Assembly: GCA_020851015.1 (NCBI GenBank)
Contig: JADZDN010000263.1
Coordinates: 1-10,556 of the forward strand
DNA from: Alphaproteobacteria bacterium
GTDB lineage: Bacteria; Pseudomonadota; Alphaproteobacteria; JAEULC01
Length of the DNA stretch: 10,556 nucleotides
Direction: 5' to 3'
The notes beneath the pieces are model-generated. The model was not told where the DNA came from, searched no databases, and saw only the letters and a program-made list of their open reading frames with translations. This document shows, piece after piece, positions 1 to 4,603 of this stretch (the first letter of the stretch is position 1; every line of letters begins with the position of its first letter). Position numbers and translations under genes: made by a program.

Positions 1-19
1 CCAGCAGAGATATCCCGCG

Positions 20-90
20 TCATCCTGAGGAGCGAGCGCAGCGAGCGTCTCGAAGGATGAGGAGGCGCGCAGCGCCGTCTCGAAGGATGA
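20..90. repeat. Interspersed palindromic repeat, one and a half units
   Basis: TCATCCT at 20-26 is the inverted match of AGGATGA at 54-60, enclosing a GC-rich core. CGTCTCGAAGGATGA occurs at 46-60 and again at 76-90, a 15-base direct repeat with period 30. The second unit has a perfect inner hairpin GGCGC-GCA-GCGCC at 64-76. This layout resembles REP-like intergenic repeats that I recall from several alphaproteobacterial genomes; that link is from memory. It lies just past the stop of the DUF2155 gene and could fold in its 3' transcript, but no T-run follows, so a terminator role is only inferred. Confidence 0.7.
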
Positions 91-114
91 AAGGCTCGAC
101 CGCCGAAACCCGGC

Positions 115-555
115 CTACTGGCAGTCCGTCACCCAGACGTCGTAGACCGGGTGCTCCAGCGCCGAGAGCGCGGGCGAGGAGGCGAACATCCAGCCGGCGA
201 AGATCTTGGCCGGCTGCTCGCCGGGCCGGAGTTCGCGGATCTCCAGGTAGGCGGCGCTTTCCGGCGGCTCCTCGGGCGGGCGCTTGTCGCAGGCCCTGGC
301 TTGGATTTCCAGCGTGCCGAAGCGCACGTTCTGGCCCAGCGGCGCCTTGATGGTGGTCACGCGCGCGGTGATCTTGTCGAGCGCCTGCAGTACGGCGAGG
401 GTGGGCTTGGCCGGCGGCGGCGGTGCGGGCGGCCTGGCTTGCGCCGGCGCGGCGGGCGCCGGCCGGGGCGCCTGGGCCTGGGCGAAGGCGTGGGCGACAA
501 GGCCAGGGCCGACCAGGAACGCGACGGCCAGCGCCGCCGCCGCGCGCAGCCTCAC
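115..555 (-). CDS. DUF2155 domain-containing exported protein
   Basis: 146 residues. Residues 1-25 form a signal peptide (hydrophobic core, then an AHAFA-type cleavage site). Residues 28-51 are a Pro/Ala linker, and the DUF2155 domain fills 52-146. Its features are an LDKITARVTTI segment, a FGTLEI strand, Cys89, an IFAGWMFASSPALSALEHPVYDVW block and Cys145 near the end; the two cysteines could pair in the periplasm. The start is GTG at 555, in a GTGA overlap with the TGA of the mlaD-like gene upstream, so translation is probably coupled. It is last in the NDUFA12-mlaD operon, a neighbourhood common in alphaproteobacteria. The molecular role of DUF2155 is unknown to me; an envelope role is inferred from the signal peptide and the MlaD neighbours. 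Confidence 0.9.
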   Translation of the reverse strand: MRLRAAAALAVAFLVGPGLVAHAFAQAQAPRPAPAAPAQARPPAPPPPAKPTLAVLQALDKITARVTTIKAPLGQNVRFGTLEIQARACDKRPPEEPPESAAYLEIRELRPGEQPAKIFAGWMFASSPALSALEHPVYDVWVTDCQ

Positions 556-1016
556 TTCGCTTCCGCCTCGTCGTTGCCGATCGCCAGGCTGACGATCTTG
601 CCGACCAGGTCCTCCAGCGACACGGCGTCCTTGGTCTCCGCGATCTTCGCGCCCGGCTTCAGCATGTCGGTCGCCTGGCCCGGCACCAGCTTCACGTACT
701 TGCCGCCCAGCAACCCGTCGGTCGTGATCGACGCCTTGGTGTCGGCCGGCAGCTTCAAGTCGGGCTGGATGGTCATGTCCATGACCACCTGATAGTTCGT
801 GCGGTCCAGGCTCATCTGCGCCACGCGGCCGACCGTGACGCCGGCGACGCGCACGGGCGCGCCGACCTGGATCGTGCCGACCTTGCCGAACCGCGCGGTC
901 AGCGTGTAGCCGGCGACCGTCTTCACCTGCTTGCCCGACTAGGCGTACTGCACGAAGCCGAAGCCGATCAGGATCACCAGCGCGCCGACCAGGATCTCCA
1001 GCGTGATGCGCTTCAT
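552..1016 (-). pseudogene. Third mlaD paralog, interrupted by an in-frame TAG after the membrane anchor
   Basis: From ATG at 1016 the frame encodes a normal MlaD N-terminus (MKRITLEILVGALVIL..., one membrane helix). Codon 26 (939-941) is TAG, and the same frame then continues without a break to the TGA at 552. Codons 31-154 hold a complete MCE domain (GYTLTARF; GAPVRVAGVTVGRV; TTDGLLGGKYVKL) and a C-terminal LEDLVGKIVS helix. Homologous positions in MlaD proteins usually read YAYS, so one base change from a Tyr codon (TAC or TAT) would explain it. The open part can restart at GTG 926, but that product lacks the anchor, and no Shine-Dalgarno is obvious there. A GAAGGA lies 13 bases before ATG 1016. 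Possible explanations are a recent nonsense mutation, a sequencing error, or readthrough. MlaD is the hexameric MCE subunit of the Mla phospholipid ABC transporter in the inner membrane. Confidence 0.8.
939..941 (-). other. In-frame amber codon inside mlaD paralog
   Basis: The plus strand reads cta at 939-941, which is TAG on the minus strand. It is 75 bases (25 codons) after ATG 1016 and in frame with GTG 926. The sequence around it encodes ...FVQYA-stop-SGKQVKTVAGY. Confidence 0.9.
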
Positions 1017-1024
1017 CGCCGCGG

Positions 1025-1480
1025 CTAGTCCTTCTTCGGCTGGGCGGTGGAGAAGATCGTGCGGCCCACGATCTCTTCGAGCGCCAGCACGCCCTTGGCT
1101 TCCTCGATCTTGCCGCCCGGCGGGATCATGTCCTTGGACTTGCCCGGCGTCAGCAGGATGTACTTGCCGCCCAGAAGCCCGTCCGACGACACCTCGGCCG
1201 CCGTGTCCTTGGGCAGCTTGACGTCCGCGCGCAGGCTGAGTTCGAGCACCGCGTCATAGGTCTCGAGGTCCAGCTTCTGGCTGACGATCGTGCCGACCTG
1301 CAGGCCGCCGATGCGGACGGCGTTGCCTTCCTGCAGCCCGCCCACCTTGTTGAAGCGCACCGTGACCTTGTAGCCCTCGACGGTCTTGATCTGGCTGCTG
1401 GCGTAGGCGGTATAGAGCGCCGCCGCGCCCGCCAGCATCACGATGGCCCCCATGATCGTTTCGATCGGCTTGTTGACCAT
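1025..1480 (-). CDS. MlaD family MCE protein, second tandem paralog
   Basis: 151 residues. The membrane anchor is at about 5-24 and the MCE domain at about 35-112: GYKVTVRF, GNAVRIGGLQVGTI, then the hallmark SSDGLLGGKYILLTPG at 98-113. A C-terminal ALEEIVGRTIF helix corresponds to the pore-forming helix region of MlaD. ATG at 1480 is preferred over the longer frame to 1537: that extra stretch is Arg/Pro-rich, overlaps the upstream gene, and would put sequence ahead of an otherwise typical MlaD N-terminus. Seven bases separate it from the TGA of the upstream mlaD, and a GAGG sits at that stop. The role expected from the family is the substrate-binding and channel ring of an inner-membrane phospholipid transporter; the partner mlaE/mlaF genes are not in this window. 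Whether the copies form mixed hexamers is unknown. Confidence 0.9.
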   Translation of the reverse strand: MVNKPIETIMGAIVMLAGAAALYTAYASSQIKTVEGYKVTVRFNKVGGLQEGNAVRIGGLQVGTIVSQKLDLETYDAVLELSLRADVKLPKDTAAEVSSDGLLGGKYILLTPGKSKDMIPPGGKIEEAKGVLALEEIVGRTIFSTAQPKKD

Positions 1481-1487
1481 GGCGGCC

Positions 1488-1967
1488 TCAGGGCTTCGGC
1501 TTCGAGGCGCCGGACTTCTTCCGCGCGTCCTCGGCATAGGACACGATCTTCTCGATCAGCTCCTCGACGATCACCGAATCCTGCACGAAGCCGAAGCGCT
1601 GGCCCGGCTTGAGGTTCTCGGTGTCGCCGCCGATCAGGATCTCCAGGTACTTGCCGCCGAACAGCCCGTCGGTATGCACCGAGACGGTGGAATCGACGCT
1701 GACCAGTATCTCAGGCTCCAGCCGCATCGTCACGACGGCGCCATAGTCCTGGGCCTTCAGCGCGATGCGCGAGACCGTGCCGACCTTGACCCCCGCCATG
1801 CGCACCTCGTCGCCGAGCTTCAGCCCGTCGATGGCGCGGAACTCGGCCAGCAGGTCGTAGCCCTTTACCCCGGCGTTCGAGGAGAACTGCATCGCGAACA
1901 GCAGGAAGATCGCGGCGACCACGATCACCACGGCGCCGAGGACGGTTTCGATGACGTTGCGGTGCAT
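1488..1967 (-). CDS. MlaD family MCE protein, first tandem paralog
   Basis: 159 residues. The N-terminus MHRNVIETVLGAVVIVV is typical of MlaD, with an anchor helix at about 6-25. The MCE domain spans about 35-113: GYDLLAEFRAIDGLKLGDEV, MAGVKVGTV, HTDGLFGGKYLEI. A VEELIEKIVSYAE helix follows at about 134-146, then a Lys/Pro-rich tail. It begins six bases after the NDUFA12-family stop, with no strong Shine-Dalgarno, so coupled translation is likely. Of the three copies this one looks most like the single mlaD usually found beside NDUFA12 genes in alphaproteobacteria (from memory). It acts in the inner membrane with its MCE domain in the periplasm. No residue needed by the fold looks damaged. 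Confidence 0.92.
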   Translation of the reverse strand: MHRNVIETVLGAVVIVVAAIFLLFAMQFSSNAGVKGYDLLAEFRAIDGLKLGDEVRMAGVKVGTVSRIALKAQDYGAVVTMRLEPEILVSVDSTVSVHTDGLFGGKYLEILIGGDTENLKPGQRFGFVQDSVIVEELIEKIVSYAEDARKKSGASKPKP

Positions 1968-1973
1968 GTCGGA

Positions 1974-2333
1974 TCAGCCCGGCGTCCAGGGCTCGTAATC
2001 GCCCGTTCCCTTGGCGCGCGCCCCGCCTTCCAGCGTGTGGCCGGGCGGGCGATAGGCCGCGCCCGTGCCGGTCAGGTTAGGCACATGCGGCTTCTGCCAG
2101 GAAGCGCGCGGCTTGCCCGCGTCGGCGGGCAGGGCGTCGGTCGTGTAGTGCAGCCAGGCGTGGGACTCGGGCGGCACCTTCGAAGCCTCCGGTTCGCCGG
2201 CGTAGAGGACCCAGCGCTTGCGCCGCGCGCCGGGGCGCGGCAGGCGGCGTTCCTGGTAGTACACGTTGCCGTAGGGGTCGCTGCCGACCCTCTCGCCGTA
2301 CAGCCTGGTGTAGATCAGCGTGCCGATGGTCAT
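1974..2333 (-). CDS. NDUFA12 family NADH:ubiquinone oxidoreductase accessory subunit
   Basis: 119 residues, about the usual bacterial length. Family signatures in order: VGSDPYGNVYY at 16-26, RRKRWVLYAG at 37-46, EASKVPPESHAWLHY at 49-63, then W79, KPHVPNLTGT at 81-90 and a GDYEPWTPG end. NDUFA12 (B17.2) is a supernumerary subunit of respiratory complex I in mitochondria and in alphaproteobacteria; it binds the peripheral arm near its junction with the membrane arm. There is no signal peptide, consistent with the cytoplasmic face. It is the first gene of a five-gene operon with three mlaD copies and DUF2155. The ATG at 2333 lacks a strong Shine-Dalgarno. Confidence 0.93.
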   Translation of the reverse strand: MTIGTLIYTRLYGERVGSDPYGNVYYQERRLPRPGARRKRWVLYAGEPEASKVPPESHAWLHYTTDALPADAGKPRASWQKPHVPNLTGTGAAYRPPGHTLEGGARAKGTGDYEPWTPG

Positions 2334-2384
2334 GCCGCGATGGCCCGGGAAACCGCCGCGGCCGGCGGGCCGCGTTCGGGCCGG

Positions 2385-2413
2385 ACTATCGCACTAGGCC
2401 AGGGCAAGGTAAA
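2385..2413 (-). promoter_or_regulatory. Candidate promoter for the NDUFA12-mlaD-DUF2155 operon
   Basis: On the minus strand TTTACC (2408-2413) and GATAGT (2385-2390) are 17 bases apart, each matching four of six sigma70 consensus positions. They are about 50 bases before ATG 2333, in the only gap ahead of the operon. Confidence 0.4.
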
Positions 2414-2430
2414 GGCCGATATCGGGCGAA

Positions 2431-2452
2431 AATCGGCGGAAACCCGCCGATT
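2431..2452 (-). terminator. Hairpin terminator of the DUF1993 gene
   Basis: AATCGGCGG (2431-2439) and CCGCCGATT (2444-2452) form a perfect 9-bp stem with a 4-base loop, 25 bases past the DUF1993 stop. On the minus strand the stem ends in TT and continues TT, a short T-run, so it is a plausible but not strong intrinsic terminator. Confidence 0.6.
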
Positions 2453-2477
2453 CTCCAGCGCCGGCGGCCGCGTCGCG

Positions 2478-2984
2478 TCACGGCGCGCCGAGAAAATCGG
2501 TCTTGCCGATCTCGACGCCGTTGTGGCGCAGGATGTCGTAGGTCGTGGTGACGTGGAAATAGAAGTTCGGCATGGCGACATTCAGCATGTAGGGCTGGCC
2601 CTTGAAGCTGACGTCCTTGCCCCGCATCTTGAGGGTGACGGTACGGTCCTCGCTGCCGTCGATCTGCGCCGGCTTGATCGACTTGATGAAGTCGATGGTC
2701 TTGGCGATGCGCGCCTGCAGCTCGGGGATGCTCGCCTCGGTGTCCGCATAGCTCGGCACCTCGACGCCCGCCAGGCGCGCGGCGCACCCCTTGGCCGCAT
2801 CGGTCGCGATCTGCACCTGCCGCGCCAGCGCGAACATGTCGGGTGCCAGGCGCGCCGTGACAAATACCGACGGATCGATCTTCTTCGCGTCGGCGTGCTT
2901 GGCGGCCTTGTCGAGGATCGCCAACAGGTTGCCGAGCATGCGCAGAAAGACGGGGACGGAAGCCTGGTACATCGAAAGGGACAT
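2478..2984 (-). CDS. DUF1993 family protein
   Basis: 168 residues. The whole length matches DUF1993, which I place in the DinB/YfiT-like four-helix-bundle group. Signatures: SMYQASVPVF at 4-13, AILDKAAKHADAKKIDP at 22-38, TARLAPDMFALARQVQIA at 43-60, PELQARIAKTIDF at 87-99, SFKGQPYMLNVAMPNFYFHV at 126-145 and ILRHNGVEIGKTDFLG at 151-166. His144 and His154 could be metal or ligand contacts by analogy with DinB proteins; that is inference. There is no signal peptide, so it is cytosolic. ATG 2984 is chosen because GCGAGG lies six bases before it and it yields the usual family N-terminus; a TTG at 2999 would add five residues. The gene ends before its own hairpin and probably starts from a separate promoter. 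The biochemical function is unknown. Confidence 0.9.
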   Translation of the reverse strand: MSLSMYQASVPVFLRMLGNLLAILDKAAKHADAKKIDPSVFVTARLAPDMFALARQVQIATDAAKGCAARLAGVEVPSYADTEASIPELQARIAKTIDFIKSIKPAQIDGSEDRTVTLKMRGKDVSFKGQPYMLNVAMPNFYFHVTTTYDILRHNGVEIGKTDFLGAP

Positions 2985-3013
2985 GAGCGACCTCGCCAAC
3001 GTTGTTCGCGGTC

Positions 3014-3019
3014 ATTCTA
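3014..3019 (-). promoter_or_regulatory. Candidate -10 element for the DUF1993 gene
   Basis: TAGAAT on the minus strand matches five of six positions of TATAAT and lies 30 bases before ATG 2984. No good -35 is seen at 16-18 bases, so this is tentative. Confidence 0.3.
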
Positions 3020-3076
3020 TCCCTTTCCGGGCCGGATCATCCATCCCGGGCGGCACACCTGCGCCCGGCTGCGCGC

Positions 3077-3229
3077 CTACCAGCGCGAAAACGAGACCAG
3101 CGCCGCCACCACCACCGCGCCCACCAGGCCGGCGATGAACACGGCCCGCTGCCAGCGTGCCCGCAGGACGATGCGCCCCTGGCGGGCGTCCTCCGCGCCC
3201 AGGGTGATGGGCTTTCGTTCGGCCCTCAC
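3077..3229 (-). CDS. Small single-pass membrane protein (50 aa)
   Basis: 50 residues starting at GTG 3229, which shares a GTGA overlap with the TGA of the small gene upstream. The N-terminal half is charged and soluble (MRAERKPITLGAEDARQGRI, then VLRARWQRA). One membrane helix covers about 29-46, followed by a short FSRW tail. The ARQGRIVLR...RAVFIAGL pattern resembles small alphaproteobacterial membrane proteins that I have seen annotated without a tested function. Coding is supported by the coupled start and the clear charged-then-hydrophobic layout. No role is known; pairing with the upstream 50-residue protein is suggested by the overlap. Confidence 0.65.
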   Translation of the reverse strand: MRAERKPITLGAEDARQGRIVLRARWQRAVFIAGLVGAVVVAALVSFSRW

Positions 3230-3378
3230 GCGCCGCCGCCCTTGCCTGGCTTGCGGTGCTTGAAATACTCGACCTGCCGCAGGCGCTTCTCGGCCTCGGC
3301 CTTGGTCTTGTACGGTCCACCAAGATTCTTGCCCTTCTCCGACAGCACCTTGTAGCCGTCCTTTACCTTGCGGATCAT
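3226..3378 (-). CDS. Small basic conserved protein (50 aa)
   Basis: 50 residues from ATG 3378, which has GGAGG six bases upstream (GGAGGCGCGCATG). The sequence is rich in Lys and Gly: MIRKVKDGYKVLSEKGKN, then LGGPYKTKAEAEKRLRQVEY and FKHRKPGKGGGA. The pattern of a short beta hairpin (KVKDGYKVLSE..GK.LGGPYKT) followed by a helix (AEAEKRLRQVEYFKH) is shared with small proteins from alphaproteobacteria and some of their phages, as I recall them. A longer reading from 3465 is rejected because it adds Cys/Trp-rich sequence without an RBS. Its stop overlaps the next small gene by four bases. It may bind nucleic acid given its charge, but nothing here proves that. Confidence 0.75.
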   Translation of the reverse strand: MIRKVKDGYKVLSEKGKNLGGPYKTKAEAEKRLRQVEYFKHRKPGKGGGA

Positions 3379-3455
3379 GCGCGCCTCCCGTGCCAGGGAT
3401 GTCCCTAGACAGGAACATTGCTGGCGCCACCCCGTTCCCGCCCCCCCGATGGACG

Positions 3456-3494
3456 CGCAAAGCAAAGGGCCGCCGGACTTGCGCCCGGCGGCCC
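3456..3494 (-). terminator. Intrinsic terminator of the Tim44-domain gene
   Basis: GGGCCGCCGG (3467-3476) and CCGGCGGCCC (3485-3494) form a perfect 10-bp GC-rich stem with an 8-base loop, starting 22 bases past the TAA at 3517-3519. On the minus strand the stem is followed by TTTGCTTTG, a broken T-tract. Confidence 0.8.
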
Positions 3495-3516
3495 CGATGA
3501 CGTGAAAACCCGGCTC

Positions 3517-4482
3517 TTAGACCTGCTGGATCGCCGACAGCAGCCAGCGGCCATCGCGGTTGCGCACGAAGGTCCAGGCTTCCGTCGCTTCGACCGGGAT
3601 GTCGCGCGACCCGGTCACCACCTGCCCGTCGCGCTCGATGTAGTCGATCGCCGACCAGGTCATGACGGCCGTGGCGTACTGCCGGTCGCCCTCGACCCAG
3701 TTGTCGACCACGTCGCCCTTCTTGAGCTCGATGCGCTCGACCACGTTGCGCTCGCCGCGGCTCGACGCGTCGGTCAGGTCCTCCGCGAAGTACGACACCA
3801 TTTCCGGCGTCGCCAGCCGCTTCAGCGCGGCAAGCTCGCCGCGGCTCCAGCTTGTCTGGATCTCCGCCAGGATCGATCCGAACGCCGCGCGGTCGGCATC
3901 GGTCACGTCCGGGCCCGCCTCGATCGCCGGGGCCGCGCCGCCGCCGAAGCCGCCAAAGCGCCCGTCAGCCGCCTCGCGCGCGAAGGGACCAGACGCTGCG
4001 CCCACCGTCGCCGGTCGCGCCGGGCCGCTGCCGCTCATGCGGCGGAACAGCGTGTAGCCGAGATAGGCGATGCCGCCGATCAGCGCGAATTGCAGGATCA
4101 TGCCAAGAAGCCCTGCGCCTGCCGACCCTTCCATGCCCGCGGCATGCGCCGACGAGCCGAAGATCATTCCGGCCAAGCCTGCGCCGAGGAAACCGCCGAG
4201 CAGGCCGGTCATGAAGGGGCTGCCGAACATGCCGCCCATCGCCGGCGCCGGCGTCGCCATGCCGGGACGCTGCGTCGCGAGCCCGCCGCTGCCGGGCGGG
4301 ACGCCCGGGGAGGTCGGCTGGGTCATGCTGCGTTCGATCGGCTTGGCCGGCGTCGCCTGGTAGGTCTGGCTGCCGCGGCTGCCCGACGACTTGCCGCCAC
4401 CCGCGCGCGCATCGGCGAGGCTGGGCGACAGCAGCAGCGCCAGGCCAAGGAAGGCCGCCATGATTCCGCGTGAAGTCCGCAT
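3517..4482 (-). CDS. Tim44 domain-containing exported/membrane protein
   Basis: 321 residues from ATG 4482. Residues 1-25 are a signal peptide (hydrophobic FLGLALLLSP, cleavage near ADA). Next come a GGGKSSGSRGSQTY motif seen in bacterial Tim44 proteins, a Pro-rich linker, a glycine-zipper hydrophobic stretch at about 84-112 (MTGLLGGFLGAGLAGMIFG) and a membrane helix at about 124-144 (LLGMILQFALIGGIAYLGY). The Tim44-like domain fills about 194-321: FGSILAEIQTSWSRGELAAL, TPEMVSYFAEDL, RNVVERIELKKGDVVDNW, EAWTFVR, GRWLLSAIQ. In mitochondria this fold binds membranes and helps protein import; in bacteria the role is unclear and may involve lipid or membrane binding. The TTG at 4491 is rejected because AGGGAG would be only two bases from it but fits ATG 4482 (11 bases). 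It is monocistronic, with its own promoter and terminator. Confidence 0.9.
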   Translation of the reverse strand: MRTSRGIMAAFLGLALLLSPSLADARAGGGKSSGSRGSQTYQATPAKPIERSMTQPTSPGVPPGSGGLATQRPGMATPAPAMGGMFGSPFMTGLLGGFLGAGLAGMIFGSSAHAAGMEGSAGAGLLGMILQFALIGGIAYLGYTLFRRMSGSGPARPATVGAASGPFAREAADGRFGGFGGGAAPAIEAGPDVTDADRAAFGSILAEIQTSWSRGELAALKRLATPEMVSYFAEDLTDASSRGERNVVERIELKKGDVVDNWVEGDRQYATAVMTWSAIDYIERDGQVVTGSRDIPVEATEAWTFVRNRDGRWLLSAIQQV

Positions 4483-4549
4483 GTCGTCCAATTCTCCCTA
4501 TTCTTTTCGCCCGGCGTTGCGGCCGTCGGCCGCCCGCCCGGTCGCACCC

Positions 4550-4578
4550 AATATAGGCATTGCCGGGGCGTTCACCAA
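4550..4578 (-). promoter_or_regulatory. Promoter of the Tim44-domain gene
   Basis: Minus strand TTGGTG (4573-4578) and TATATT (4550-4555) are separated by exactly 17 bases. The -10 matches five of six consensus positions and the -35 keeps TTG. It lies about 70 bases before ATG 4482, just after the stop of the preceding gene. Confidence 0.6.
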
Positions 4579-4603
4579 GGGATGCCGGCAGGCGGGCCTC
4601 GGG

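Noticed and set aside
2330..2581. 83-codon minus-strand frame between NDUFA12 and DUF1993
   Set aside because: It overlaps the DUF1993 3' end, the terminator hairpin and the promoter candidate, and its Ser/Arg/Pro-rich product has no motif.
1443..3263. 606-codon open frame on the plus strand
   Set aside because: It is antisense to mlaD, NDUFA12 and DUF1993 genes with clear family motifs. Its translation is Arg/His/Asp-rich with no recognisable domain, as expected of a GC-rich reverse frame.
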